Source of the DNA: JBKPCD01 sp046727175 | Lineage (GTDB): Bacteria > Acidobacteriota > Vicinamibacteria > Vicinamibacterales > 2-12-FULL-66-21 | Assembly (NCBI GenBank): GCA_046727175.1 | Contig: JBKPCD010000073.1 | Span: forward strand, 1-42,410 | Length of the DNA stretch: 42,410 bases | Reading direction: 5' to 3' | Part shown: piece by piece, positions 6,987-15,943 of the stretch | Layout of the letters: every line of letters begins with the position of its first letter | How positions within the stretch are numbered: position 1 is the stretch's first letter | The notes under the pieces: model-generated | The model's database searches: none | Told to the model about the DNA's origin: nothing | The model's input: only the letters and a program-made list of their open reading frames with translations | Made by a program: the position numbers and the translations under genes

Positions 6987-7670
6987 ATGCTCATCCCTTC
7001 AATCGACCTCCAGGGCGGCCGAATCGTTCAACTGGTCCAGGGCGAGCGGGTCGCAATCGAAACGGACGCGATCGATGAGTGGATCGAGCGACTCATGGGT
7101 CAACCGAAGGTTCAGCTCATCGATCTCGACGCTGCGAAGGGTCAGGGAAGCAATCGCGATCTTGTCGAGAGGATCTGCCGCGCACTCCCCTGCCGTGTCG
7201 GCGGGGGAATCCGGACCGTCGAGCGTGCGCGGGATCTCCTCGCAATCGGAGCGACGAAGGCCATCATCGGATCGGCGTTGTTCAACGAGTCAGGCGTCGA
7301 TACCACCGCCGCCCGGCGGTTCGCCGACGCGCTCGGCGCAGCCCGTCTGATGGCCGCGGTCGACAGCCGCGCAGGCCAAGTCGTTATTCATGGCTGGAAA
7401 ACGCGCGTGCCGCTGACGGCCGTGGACGCCGTACGGACGCTGGAACCATTCTTTGGCGAATTCCTTTACACACACGTCGATCGCGAAGGCCTGATGCAGG
7501 GCACCGACGTCGCCGCGATCACGGCAGTCGCAGCCGCTACAGCACGGAAGATCACCGCGGCCGGTGGAATTACGACCATGGAGGAAGTCGACGCGCTCGA
7601 CGCGATCGGAATCGACGCCGTCGTCGGCATGGCGCTCTACACGGGCGTGCTGAAGCTGCCGCAACGGTAG
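6987..7670 (+). CDS. hisA: ProFAR isomerase
   Basis: The 227-residue (beta/alpha)8 isomerase converts ProFAR to PRFAR, upstream of HisF/HisH. It shows MLIPSIDLQGGRIVQLVQGE with the catalytic Asp8, PCRVGGGIRT, KAIIGSALF, a second catalytic Asp in MAAVDSRAGQV, THVDREGLMQGTD and ITAAGGI. The ATG at 6987 is chosen by homology; 150 bases of open frame upstream are repeat and give no conserved protein. It is slightly shorter than the usual 240 residues and is the last gene of the his cluster. Confidence 0.94.
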   Translation: MLIPSIDLQGGRIVQLVQGERVAIETDAIDEWIERLMGQPKVQLIDLDAAKGQGSNRDLVERICRALPCRVGGGIRTVERARDLLAIGATKAIIGSALFNESGVDTTAARRFADALGAARLMAAVDSRAGQVVIHGWKTRVPLTAVDAVRTLEPFFGEFLYTHVDREGLMQGTDVAAITAVAAATARKITAAGGITTMEEVDALDAIGIDAVVGMALYTGVLKLPQR

Positions 7671-7681
7671 GAAATTCAGAG

Positions 7682-7760
7682 CCGGTAGCTCGATCGCTCG
7701 GTGTTCGGTAGCTCGGACGGTCGGTCGATCGGAGTTTCGTTCAGGGTTCGGGGTCGGCGC
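7682..7760 (+). repeat. GGTAGCTCGGT-word repeat after hisA
   Basis: Repeated words CGGTAGCTCGATCG, GGTGTTCGGTAGCTCGG and TCAGGGTTCGGGGTCGG fill the gap between hisA and the peptidase gene. The same GGTAGCTCGGTAGTTCG words recur at 37909-37966. No terminator hairpin with a T-run was seen. Confidence 0.6.
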
Positions 7761-7799
7761 GCGATCGCTCGACAACTTGGAATGAGTTAGGCTGACCCG

Positions 7800-10103
7800 A
7801 TGCGCCGTGGACTCATTCTGTCAATCTCGACTCTGCTAACGGTAGCCGTCGGCTGCAGTCGTGCACCGGTTCTCTTCTCGGAACAGAACGCCCGCGCCCA
7901 CATCAGCATGCTTGCGGGAACGATCGGCAGCCGGCCGGTGGGCAGCCCGCAGAACGCGCGCGCACGAGTCTACATCATCGATCAGTTGAAGCTTTTCGGG
8001 TTTGAGGTCCGAGTCCAGGAGACGGACGCACGGCGGCCGGAGCTTGGCCGGACCACGCGCGTCTCCAACATCATCGCGACGCTGCCAGGCTCGAGGAGCG
8101 AGGCGCTCGGAATCGTCTCGCATTACGACTCCGCACCCGAAGCGCCAGGGGCGGCGGACGATGGGCTCGGAGTTGGGGTGTCGTTGGAGGCGGCTCGCGT
8201 GCTGGGAGGAATGCCCAATCGCACGTGGACCTTGATGGTGCTCGTGACCGACGGCGAAGAAGCGAACCTGATGGGGGCCGCGGGCCTCATGACCGACCGT
8301 GAGGTCACTAGGCGCCTGCAGGCGTACGTGCAGATCGAGTCCACCGGCGCGTCCGGACCTGCGTGGCTCTTCGAGACGGGACCCGACAACGCGTGGCTGG
8401 TCTCGCCGTGGGCGTCGCGAGCGCCGCACCCGCGCGGCGGCTCGTTCGCGATCGAGATTTATCGCAGGCTTCCGAACGACACCGATTTCTCGATCATCAA
8501 GCGCCTCGGAATTCCGGGACTCAACTTCGCACCGGTGGGCGACAGCTACGCGTATCACACCCCTCGTGACACGCCGGAGCGACTCTCGAGTCGCACGGTC
8601 CGCGAGACCGGCGAGAACGTCGTCGCCATCCTGAGTGCCCTGAAGGATCAGAACATCACCCGACGAACGCCCGGGGCTCCGACGTTCTTCGATGTCGCGG
8701 GCGCTGCCGGTATCAGCTACGGACCAGGCGTCGACTGGACGCTCGCCGTCGCCGCCCTCGTCCTCGGCGTGATTGCATGGGTGAAAGTGACTGCATCCGT
8801 GATTCGGATCGAGGGCATCGCGCGATGGCTGCTGACCGTCGTGTGGACCGTGATCGGGGCGCTCGCGGTGATCGCGGCAATGATCGCGGCGACGTGGGCG
8901 CTCCGTGCCGCGCGCGAGGTCTATCACCCGTGGTACGCGAGGCCAGACCGGTTGTTCGGACTTCTCGTCGTGGTCGCGTGCTCCGTGGGCTGGGCCGTCG
9001 CGAGAATTGGACGATGGATTCCGCCACCAGCGCACGGCCTGCGGCATCCGATCGTCGCGTGGACCGTCGCTCTACCGTTATGGATTGCTCTCGCAAGCGT
9101 CTCGCTCTGGCTGATGCCGAACGCAGCGTATCTCTGGGTCATTCCCTTGCTCGTTGCCGGCGCCCTCACGTCGATCGTGAGCCCGTCGAGCGAGCCGCTC
9201 GTGCGCGTATCGTCGATCGTCGTTCTGGCGGTTGCAGGGACGCTGTGGCTGCCCAACACGATCGACCTGCTCTATTTCATCGTGGCGCTGTTGGGTCGGC
9301 TGCCAATCGTTACACCCGTTTACGCGTACGCGGCCGTGATGAGCGTGGCGGGCATCATGATCGCACCCCCGCTCATCGCGAGCATCGCCGCATCGCGTCC
9401 GCTCGTCCGCCCTTCGATTCTGACGGCGGTCTGCTTTCTTGCCATCGCTGTTTTTGCATCTCTCGCATACACGGCGCCGGCGTACACCGTCGAGCAGCCG
9501 TTGCGTCGTCACGTCAGAGCGTTGCAACAGACAGCAGACGGCCCCGCGATCTGGGAGGTCGCCTCGCTCGAACCCGGGGTCGATCTCCGGCCGGGCGCGC
9601 CCGCCGGGTGGACACGAGTGGCGCAGGGCGCCGCCGGTCCGAGCGGTTGGGGCATTCTGCCGCACCCGTTCGTCTTTCGAACCACGGGACCATCACTCGG
9701 TGCTGCGCCCGTCCAGATCGGTTCCGTGACGCTCCAACCGCTCGCCGGCGGCGTCGAGTTGTCTCTCACAGTGGTTCCGCGCCAACCGGGCCTCGCGCTC
9801 GCGTTCGTGCTGCCCACCGGAATCACGCCTGTGCGCCACAATCTTCCCGGCATCCCGCGGCAGGGCCGCTGGACGGCGACCTACATCGCGCCGCTCGAAG
9901 ATGGCGTGGTTTTCCGCGCCAGCTTCAGGAACGCCGACGCCGCGCGCCTCAACGAAATCCTCGTCGTCGCCAGCAGCGCCCGCTTCCCCGGCGGCGACGG
10001 CTGGCAGAGCCTCCCCGCCTGGCTGCCCCAGGATCGAACGGTGTGGTCCGCCGCCGCCACCTGGCTCGTGCCGGTCGTTGCCCCGGTGCCGCCATTACGC
10101 TAA
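7800..10103 (+). CDS. M28-family metallopeptidase with multispanning C-terminal half
   Basis: This 767-residue protein begins with a hydrophobic signal segment ending in AVGC, a weak lipobox. The zinc aminopeptidase domain spans about residues 25-285. Likely metal ligands and catalytic residues are His108 (SHYDS), Asp120/121 (AADDG), Glu153/154 (DGEEANLMG) and His253 (YHTPRDTPERL). From about residue 310 to 570 there are some eight hydrophobic segments, then a soluble C-terminal beta-rich region. The architecture resembles the ER-metallopeptidase (Fxna-like) group of M28, with the catalytic domain probably facing the periplasm. Substrate is unknown. A -10-like TAGGCT lies 6 bases before the ATG, and no Shine-Dalgarno is visible. 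Confidence 0.88.
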   Translation: MRRGLILSISTLLTVAVGCSRAPVLFSEQNARAHISMLAGTIGSRPVGSPQNARARVYIIDQLKLFGFEVRVQETDARRPELGRTTRVSNIIATLPGSRSEALGIVSHYDSAPEAPGAADDGLGVGVSLEAARVLGGMPNRTWTLMVLVTDGEEANLMGAAGLMTDREVTRRLQAYVQIESTGASGPAWLFETGPDNAWLVSPWASRAPHPRGGSFAIEIYRRLPNDTDFSIIKRLGIPGLNFAPVGDSYAYHTPRDTPERLSSRTVRETGENVVAILSALKDQNITRRTPGAPTFFDVAGAAGISYGPGVDWTLAVAALVLGVIAWVKVTASVIRIEGIARWLLTVVWTVIGALAVIAAMIAATWALRAAREVYHPWYARPDRLFGLLVVVACSVGWAVARIGRWIPPPAHGLRHPIVAWTVALPLWIALASVSLWLMPNAAYLWVIPLLVAGALTSIVSPSSEPLVRVSSIVVLAVAGTLWLPNTIDLLYFIVALLGRLPIVTPVYAYAAVMSVAGIMIAPPLIASIAASRPLVRPSILTAVCFLAIAVFASLAYTAPAYTVEQPLRRHVRALQQTADGPAIWEVASLEPGVDLRPGAPAGWTRVAQGAAGPSGWGILPHPFVFRTTGPSLGAAPVQIGSVTLQPLAGGVELSLTVVPRQPGLALAFVLPTGITPVRHNLPGIPRQGRWTATYIAPLEDGVVFRASFRNADAARLNEILVVASSARFPGGDGWQSLPAWLPQDRTVWSAAATWLVPVVAPVPPLR

Positions 10104-10154
10104 AATCCGTAGCCATTACGGTGTTTGACGTAGCAGGGTGCCTGGGGGTCGTTC

Positions 10155-11297
10155 GTGACCAACCCTTTCGTTTACGGCGAAGTCGTGCCGGCTTCGGCAT
10201 TCGTCGACCGCGAGGAGGAGCTCGAGCGCCTCACGCGCGACCTGCGGGCCGCGCAGAAGATCTTCCTCATCTCGCCGCGGCGATATGGCAAATCATCGCT
10301 CGTCCGTCAGGCGCTCAAGGCCATGGTCCGGGGCGGCGCCCTGGCGGTGGACGTCACCGTCAGCAGCTACAGCTCGTACGTAGGATTCCTTGAAGGCTAC
10401 GCGCGTGCGCTCGTGTCCGTGGAGACGCAGCCCGATCGCGTGCGCACCTGGCTGCGTGACATGCTGGGCGTTCGGTCCGAGGTGCGTCTCGAGCCTGGAG
10501 ACGCTGGACGCGGCCGCCTTGCCGTCTCTTTTCCTGCAGTCAGAACCGACCGCGACGTTTCGCAGCTCGCGCAGGAGGTCTTCGCGCTGCCCGGCAAGAT
10601 TGCCGGCGCGCGGCGACGTCAGATGGCCGTGGCGCTCGACGAGTTCCAGGCAATTGGCGCGTTCAACGGCGGCAGCGTCGAGCATGCGCTGCGAGCCGCC
10701 GTCCAGCAGCAGCGTGACGTCGGCTACGTGTTCTGCGGCTCCGAGCCGACACTGATGGAACGCATGCTCGGCCGGAGCCGTCCGTTCTACAAGGCCGGTC
10801 CCGTGCTGCGGCTGCAGAAAATCCCAGCCGGCACGTTCGCGCCGTTCATCGAGGCGCGCTTTCGTGCCAGCGGTTTCCGTCCGGCCCACGGTCTCGGCGC
10901 GGCGATCATCGAGCTCGCCGGCAATCTGCCCTACGACGTCCAGCGCCTCGCCCACGAAGTGTGGGACGACGCGCGCGCAGCGGGGAGGCGGACGGCAGAC
11001 CTCGACGATCTGCACGCGACGCTCAAGCGGCTTCTCGGCGAGCACGAGGCACTATTCGAGGCCACGTGGCAGCGCCTGACGCTCGCACAGCGCGGCGCGC
11101 TGCGCGCGGCGGTCCTCGAGGATGGCCGGGAGCTCCTGGGCGCAGACGTCCGCGCGCGATACCGCCTCAGCGGCGCGTCAACGGTGCAGGCCTCGCTCGC
11201 GGCACTGATCCGCGAAGACGTTCTGGCGCGCGAGGGGGACCGCTACGTCGTCGTCGACTCCCTGTTTCGCGAATGGGTTGCACGGCGCACGTACTGA
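10155..11297 (+). CDS. archaeal-type AAA ATPase (STAND-like)
   Basis: The 380-residue P-loop ATPase has an N-terminal NPFVYGEVV...FVDREEEL motif, the Walker A loop SPRRYGKSS (residues 40-48), Walker B VALDEFQAI and a sensor-like YVFCGSEPTLM, followed by a winged-helix-like C-terminal half (LTLAQRGALRAAVLEDG, YRLSGASTVQASLAALIRED). This is the 'archaeal ATPase' (PF01637-like) layout, common in bacteria but mostly uncharacterised. The start is GTG 10155, with TGGGGGT upstream. It is a solo gene, 51 bases after the peptidase; no effector partner is adjacent. Confidence 0.85.
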   Translation: MTNPFVYGEVVPASAFVDREEELERLTRDLRAAQKIFLISPRRYGKSSLVRQALKAMVRGGALAVDVTVSSYSSYVGFLEGYARALVSVETQPDRVRTWLRDMLGVRSEVRLEPGDAGRGRLAVSFPAVRTDRDVSQLAQEVFALPGKIAGARRRQMAVALDEFQAIGAFNGGSVEHALRAAVQQQRDVGYVFCGSEPTLMERMLGRSRPFYKAGPVLRLQKIPAGTFAPFIEARFRASGFRPAHGLGAAIIELAGNLPYDVQRLAHEVWDDARAAGRRTADLDDLHATLKRLLGEHEALFEATWQRLTLAQRGALRAAVLEDGRELLGADVRARYRLSGASTVQASLAALIREDVLAREGDRYVVVDSLFREWVARRTY

Positions 11298-11348
11298 CGT
11301 CGATGGGGGGCGGGATTTGGGGTCGCTTCCGCGGCCAGAGCGAGTTTC

Positions 11349-11418
11349 ACAAGAGATCAGGAGAATAGGAGGTTCAATGTTCTTGAATACGAATCTCCTG
11401 ATCTCCTGGTCTCCTGTT
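11349..11418 (+). repeat. GGAGATCAGGAG-word inverted repeat, second site
   Basis: The left arm ACAAGAGATCAGGAGAATAG (11349-11372) and right arm CTCCTGATCTCCTGGTCTCC (11394-11418) are complementary. It is the same word family as at 1261-1333, in the gap before the MFS gene. Confidence 0.75.
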
Positions 11419-11453
11419 GTCAGTTGCCCGAAGTCGTGAGCTTGGGTTTCGGG

Positions 11454-12773
11454 ATGCAGCAACTACTTGCACGACTGGGATTGGGTCGTCCGGACCTGCG
11501 CGCGTGGGCGATGTACGACTGGGCGAACTCCGCGTTCCAGACGACGATCATCGCGGCGGTCTTTCCAATCTATTTTCACACCGTCGCCGCCGCCGATCTG
11601 GCTCCGGCAGACGCTACGAGCAAGTTCGCCTGGGCGACAACTATCGCGATTCTGATCGTCGCCCTCGTGGCGCCACTGCTCGGAGCGATCGCCGACTACG
11701 CGGCGATGAAGAAGAAGCTGCTCGCCGTGTTCCTCGGCGTCGGCGTGATTGCCACGATTGCGATGTACTGGATCCAGCGCGGCGACTGGCTCTTCGCGCT
11801 CGTGCTCTTCGTAATTGGCAACGTCGGTGTGGCCGGCAGCATCGTCTTCTACGAGTCCATGCTGCCGCACCTCGTCAGCGAGTCTGAGCTCGATCGCGTG
11901 TCGTCGGCGGGATACGCCGTCGGATACCTCGGCGGCGGCGTGCTCCTCGCCGTCAACCTGCTGATGATCCAGAAGCCCGCTTGGTTCGGCCTCCCGGACG
12001 CTGCGACCGCGACGCGGCTGTCGCTTGCCAGTGTGGGCGTCTGGTGGTTGGTTTTCTCGATCCCGCTCTTCCGCCGAGTGCCGGAGCCGGCAAGACGCGT
12101 CGAAGCGGGCGAGCGGCGGGGCGCGAACGTATTCGCGACCGGAGTGCACCGTCTCATCGAAACGTTCTTCGAGCTCCGTCGCTACAAGCAGGCCTTTCTG
12201 CTGTTGATCGCGTTCCTGTTGTACAACGACGGTATCCAGACGATTATTCGAATGGCGACGACGTACGGGAGCGAGATCAACATCGACGAGAGCGCGATGA
12301 TCACCGCGCTCCTGATTACTCAGTTCATCGGTGTGCCGTTCGCATTTCTGTTTGGGTACCTCGCCGACCGCATCGGTCCGAAAACGGCGGTGTTCGTAGG
12401 GCTCGCGGTGTACGCGTTCATCACGGTATTGGGGTACTTCATGACGAATGCGACCGAGTTCCTCGCGCTGGCGCTGCTCGTCGGCATGGTGCAGGGAGGC
12501 ACGCAGGCGCTGAGCCGGTCGATGTTCGCCAGCATGATCCCGCGGCACAAGTCGTCGGAGTTCTTCGCCTTTTTCGGTGTGTTCGAGCGCTACGCGGGCA
12601 TTCTCGGTCCAGCCGTCTTCGCGTGGGTCGTCGAGCGGAGCGGCACGAGCCGCAACGCGATTCTGTCGGTTATCGCGTTCTTCGTCATCGGCGCGGCAAT
12701 TCTCGCCTTCGTCGACGTCGACGAGGGCCGGCGGGCCGCGCGCGCAGCCGAGGCCGACGTCCTGCCTGCGTGA
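11454..12773 (+). CDS. UMF1/Atg22-like MFS transporter
   Basis: This 439-residue inner-membrane protein has about twelve hydrophobic segments. The N-terminal signature RAWAMYDWANSAFQTTIIAAVFP is characteristic of the UMF1/Atg22-like (MFS_1-like) family, whose members in eukaryotes export amino acids from vacuoles; the bacterial substrate is not known. Additional family-type segments are FYESMLPHLVS, LLYNDGIQTIIRMA and QGGTQALSRSMFASMIP. The ATG at 11454 was chosen; an in-frame TTG at 11424 lies at the edge of the repeat. Its stop is one base before the acyltransferase ATG, suggesting co-transcription. Confidence 0.9.
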   Translation: MQQLLARLGLGRPDLRAWAMYDWANSAFQTTIIAAVFPIYFHTVAAADLAPADATSKFAWATTIAILIVALVAPLLGAIADYAAMKKKLLAVFLGVGVIATIAMYWIQRGDWLFALVLFVIGNVGVAGSIVFYESMLPHLVSESELDRVSSAGYAVGYLGGGVLLAVNLLMIQKPAWFGLPDAATATRLSLASVGVWWLVFSIPLFRRVPEPARRVEAGERRGANVFATGVHRLIETFFELRRYKQAFLLLIAFLLYNDGIQTIIRMATTYGSEINIDESAMITALLITQFIGVPFAFLFGYLADRIGPKTAVFVGLAVYAFITVLGYFMTNATEFLALALLVGMVQGGTQALSRSMFASMIPRHKSSEFFAFFGVFERYAGILGPAVFAWVVERSGTSRNAILSVIAFFVIGAAILAFVDVDEGRRAARAAEADVLPA

Positions 12774-12774
12774 C

Positions 12775-14184
12775 ATGGCCCGTTCCGAGCGAGGCGGCGC
12801 GCAGCCAAGTCGATGGGCCCGTCCCGAGCGAGGCGACGCGCAGCCGAGTCGAGGGGCAGAGACGACGCGGCCGCCGATCGTCCCCTGGATTGCGAGAGCG
12901 GTCTGCCGTGTGTTCTACCGCGTCGATCGGGTCGGTCACGTGCCGCCGGACGGGGCCGCGATACTCCTCCCCAATCATCCGAATGCGCTGCTCGATCCAG
13001 CCGTCGTCTGGGCCACGGCCGGGAGAGACGTTCGCTTTCTCGCGAAGTCGACCCTCTTCGAGGGTCCCTTGCGCCCGATCCTCGCCGGCGCTGGCGCTAT
13101 CCCCGTTTATCGACGCATCGATCAGGGCGCCGATACATCGCGCAACGTGGAGATGTTCGCGGCTGTCGCCGCGGCGCTCACCTCCGGCGACGCGATCTGC
13201 ATCTTTCCTGAAGGGATCAGCCATTCGAGCGGGCGCCTCGAGACGCTCAGGACCGGTGCGGCGCGCATGGCAATCGACGCCGAGCGTCACGGCGTTCGTG
13301 TCGCGCTGGTCCCGGTTGGTCTCAATTTCGACCGCAAGACGATGTTCCGGTCGCGTGTCGTCGTGGTTTACGGGCCGGCGTTTTCCGCCCAAGATCTCGT
13401 CCCGGCCGAGAGCGAGGCGGACTCACGGGCGATCCGCGAGCTCACCGATCGAATTGCCGAGCACATGCGCAGCCTGTTGATCGAAGCAGATCCGGACGCG
13501 GACGCCGCGCTCATCGAGCGCGTGGACCGGTTGTACGCGGCGGCACGCGGCCGGCCGCCGGATCCCGCGGAGCGTGTCGCGCGCCGTCGCGCGATTGCGA
13601 CAGGCCTCGAGCGCCTGCGCGCCGATGCGTCGGACCGCTACGATGCGATCCTGCTTCGGCTGCGCCGCTACGATCAGCGACTGCGCCGCTTCGGGCTGCA
13701 GGATCGCCACCTCGACTGGAAGGTATCGTCGACGGATGCGATCCGATTCGCAGTCAGAGAGCTGTTCGCGGCCGTCGTGCTATTACCGCTCTGTGTCATC
13801 GGGTTCACGGTGTTCTTCGTCCCGTATCAGCTCACCGGGTTCGTCGCCAGACTCTTCACGCGCGAGCGCGACGTGATCGCAACGGCGCAGGTCTTCACCG
13901 GCGCTGCGATCTACGCCGTCTGGCTGGCCATCCTGTCCGCGATCGCGTGGACGCTCGGCGGTCCACTCATTGGACTGCTGACCATCGCTGTTGTGCCGCC
14001 GATCGCCGTGACGTCCCTCTTCGCGATCGAACGTGAGACCGCCGTCGTCGAAACTGTGCGCGCGTGGTTTCTCCTCCGCCGCGCTCAGGACGACACGTGG
14101 CAGCGGCTCCGTCGCCGGCGATCGGAGCTCGCGGACGTCCTCGATGAGGTGTACGAGTGGTTGCGGGAGGAAAATCGTGTCTGA
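12775..14184 (+). CDS. PlsC-like acyltransferase with C-terminal membrane segments
   Basis: The 469-residue protein belongs to the glycerolipid acyltransferase family (PlsC/GPAT-like). The catalytic motif is LLPNHPNALLDP (His68), with five residues between His and Asp rather than four, as in the eukaryotic Sct1/Gat-like branch. The substrate motif is FPEGISHSSGRLETLRTGAA. The C-terminal third has three hydrophobic segments (about residues 320-420), so it is probably membrane-anchored and makes lysophosphatidic or phosphatidic acid. Residues 2-27 are two 13-residue repeats encoded by a tandem 39-base repeat, so the N-terminus appears derived from repeat DNA. No alternative ATG lies before the first conserved residues. 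Confidence 0.85.
   Translation: MARSERGGAQPSRWARPERGDAQPSRGAETTRPPIVPWIARAVCRVFYRVDRVGHVPPDGAAILLPNHPNALLDPAVVWATAGRDVRFLAKSTLFEGPLRPILAGAGAIPVYRRIDQGADTSRNVEMFAAVAAALTSGDAICIFPEGISHSSGRLETLRTGAARMAIDAERHGVRVALVPVGLNFDRKTMFRSRVVVVYGPAFSAQDLVPAESEADSRAIRELTDRIAEHMRSLLIEADPDADAALIERVDRLYAAARGRPPDPAERVARRRAIATGLERLRADASDRYDAILLRLRRYDQRLRRFGLQDRHLDWKVSSTDAIRFAVRELFAAVVLLPLCVIGFTVFFVPYQLTGFVARLFTRERDVIATAQVFTGAAIYAVWLAILSAIAWTLGGPLIGLLTIAVVPPIAVTSLFAIERETAVVETVRAWFLLRRAQDDTWQRLRRRRSELADVLDEVYEWLREENRV
12778..12855 (+). repeat. 39-bp tandem repeat, two copies, translated
   Basis: Copies at 12778-12816 and 12817-12855 differ at only a few positions (core CCGAGCGAGGCGACGCGCAG). The unit is 13 codons, so it is read as ARSERGGAQPSRW and ARPERGDAQPSRG at the acyltransferase N-terminus. 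Confidence 0.88.
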
Positions 14185-14209
14185 CCCTCGGCTCTCGGCT
14201 CCCGGCTCT

Positions 14210-14278
14210 TGGCTTTCGGCTTTGGTCGTTGGGCTTTGGGTTTCAGCCTAGAGCTCAAAGCATTGAGCCCAAAGCCAG
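14210..14278 (+). repeat. GGGCTTTGGG-word inverted repeat, second site
   Basis: The left arm GGCTTTCGGCTTTGGTCGTT and continuation (14210-14245) faces GAGCTCAAAGCATTGAGCCC and AAAGCC (14260-14278). It ends 12 bases before the ATG of the Mur ligase-like gene, mirroring the repeat before hisI. Confidence 0.7.
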
Positions 14279-14290
14279 GTTCGATCGCCC

Positions 14291-15751
14291 ATGCGCCTTT
14301 CCGAACTCGCAGCCGGGTATATCGTCACGCCGGCCGGCGTCGATCCCGAAATCAGCGGCCTCAGCGAAGACAGCCGCCGGATTCGGCCGGGCATGGTGTT
14401 TGTCGCCGTTCCCGGTACTTCGCTGGACGGACATGCGTACGTCACAGACGCGGCGGCGCGGGGCGCTGCCGCGATCGTTGCCGAACGTACGGGGACCGTT
14501 CCGCCCGGAATGCCATCGGTCCGCGTTCCGTCGGCGCGCGTGGCGCTCGCGGAGCTCGCGGCACGGTTTTATGGCAATCCTGCGGCGCAGCTGCGCACGA
14601 TTGGCTTCGCCGGGACGTTCGGCAAGACGAGCACGAGCGAGATCCTTCGCCTCCTGCTGGATGCCGGCGGCGCTCGCACCGGCGTTCTCGGTTCCCTTGG
14701 CGCGCGTTACGGAGATTACTTCGACTCGGGTTCGGGCTTGACCACGCCGGCGCCGGTGGAGTTGCACAAGTCGCTGCGACAGTTGCGTGTCGCCGGCGCT
14801 GATACGGCCATCATGGAAGTGACCAGCCACGCGTTGCGGCTCGAGCGGATCCGCGGGATTCGATTCGACGGTGGCCTGCTCGCCGCAATCCTGCCGGGAG
14901 AGCACACGGACTTCCACCGGTCGTACGACGACTACGTGGACGCGAAGCGGCGGTTTCTGGATCACCTGACGACCCATGCCGTGCTCGCATACGACTCCGA
15001 CAATCGCGCCGCCCGTCGCATCGCGATGGGTGCGCAGGTCGCAACGATCGTTGGCTACTCGACCGAACGCCGCGATGCCGATCTCGTGCTGTCCGACGTC
15101 GAGCTCGACGAGCGTGGCACGACCTTCACAATCACTGGCGCGGCGTCGAGAGCGGCGTCCGGAATCCGGCTTCACAGTGCACTGCTCGGCCGCGGGCACC
15201 TTCGAAACGTCGGCCTCTCGCTTGCCTACGCGTTGACGGCCGGCCTCCCGGTTTCGACGGCCGCCACCGTGCTGCGAAGCCTCGTCCCGCTCCCGCGTCG
15301 CATGGAACGGTACGACATCGCCGGGCGGACGGTGCTCGACGACAGCGCCGCGCATCCCGACAGCTTTCGCGGCACCCTCGACGTGGCGGCGCTGCTGCCG
15401 CATCGCGCCTCAACGCTGGTCTACGCAGTCCGCGGCAGTCGGGGCGCCGACATCAACCGCCGCAATGCAATCGCGCTTGCTGACCTTTCGGCGGTCCACG
15501 GCGTCGACACGCTCATCGTGACGGCTGCTACGGATTGCACCGGGGCGCCGGATCAGGTATCGGCAACCGAAGTCGACGCCGCGCGGCAGGCGCTAGTGGA
15601 AAGGGGACGCCGCTTCGTCTGGCACGACACCCTGCAAGGCGCCATCGGCGACGCACTCGACCGTAGCAAGCCGGGGGATCTGTTGATCCTTGCGGGCGCC
15701 CAGGGGATGAACGAGGGCCGCCGGATCCTGACCCGCTTCGGCCCCCGCTGA
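14291..15751 (+). CDS. MurE-like Mur ligase family protein with degenerate motifs
   Basis: The 486-residue protein has the three-domain layout of MurE: an N-terminal UDP-MurNAc-binding-like domain (DSRRIRPGMVFVAVPG), an ATPase domain (GTFGKTSTSEILRLLL, LTTPAPVELHKSL, IMEVTSHALRLERI) and a C-terminal domain. Several hallmarks are altered. The P-loop reads GTFGKTS instead of GTNGKTT, the 'DYAHTPD' segment reads DDSAAHPDS, and the diaminopimelate-recognition DNPR motif and the GHGHE-type end are absent. It is not next to other mur/fts genes. It may ligate a different amino acid or serve outside peptidoglycan synthesis; calling it murE would be unsafe. Confidence 0.75.
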   Translation: MRLSELAAGYIVTPAGVDPEISGLSEDSRRIRPGMVFVAVPGTSLDGHAYVTDAAARGAAAIVAERTGTVPPGMPSVRVPSARVALAELAARFYGNPAAQLRTIGFAGTFGKTSTSEILRLLLDAGGARTGVLGSLGARYGDYFDSGSGLTTPAPVELHKSLRQLRVAGADTAIMEVTSHALRLERIRGIRFDGGLLAAILPGEHTDFHRSYDDYVDAKRRFLDHLTTHAVLAYDSDNRAARRIAMGAQVATIVGYSTERRDADLVLSDVELDERGTTFTITGAASRAASGIRLHSALLGRGHLRNVGLSLAYALTAGLPVSTAATVLRSLVPLPRRMERYDIAGRTVLDDSAAHPDSFRGTLDVAALLPHRASTLVYAVRGSRGADINRRNAIALADLSAVHGVDTLIVTAATDCTGAPDQVSATEVDAARQALVERGRRFVWHDTLQGAIGDALDRSKPGDLLILAGAQGMNEGRRILTRFGPR

Positions 15752-15912
15752 CGGCTGCAGCAAACTTTCGCCGCGCCTCGCACGTCAAACAATTTCTGAT
15801 TTGTTTGCTCGGGCTCGGTGGTCGGGATATCGCGGCTCGACGTTCAGGGTCCTGGTGGCTGCTCAGAAAGCGCTGCCGGACGCTCGGTTGCTCGACGAAT
15901 CAGCGATTCACG

Positions 15913-15934
15913 ATCAGGGATTAGGGATTAGGGA
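15913..15934 (+). repeat. GGGATTAGGGATTAGGGA words
   Basis: Short tandem GGGATTA words in the 192-base gap before the epimerase. The AGGGA at the end lies about 10 bases before the TTG start and could serve as ribosome binding site. Confidence 0.55.
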
Positions 15935-15943
15935 CTCAATGTT

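Noticed and set aside
8777..10393. Long plus-strand ORF overlapping the M28 gene (538 codons)
   Set aside because: Arg-rich composition typical of an out-of-frame shadow; the M28 frame carries all conserved motifs.
10155..11297. AAA ATPase as part of a new defence system
   Set aside because: No nuclease, toxin or restriction partner is adjacent; the neighbours are a peptidase and a transporter, so a defence role is not supported.
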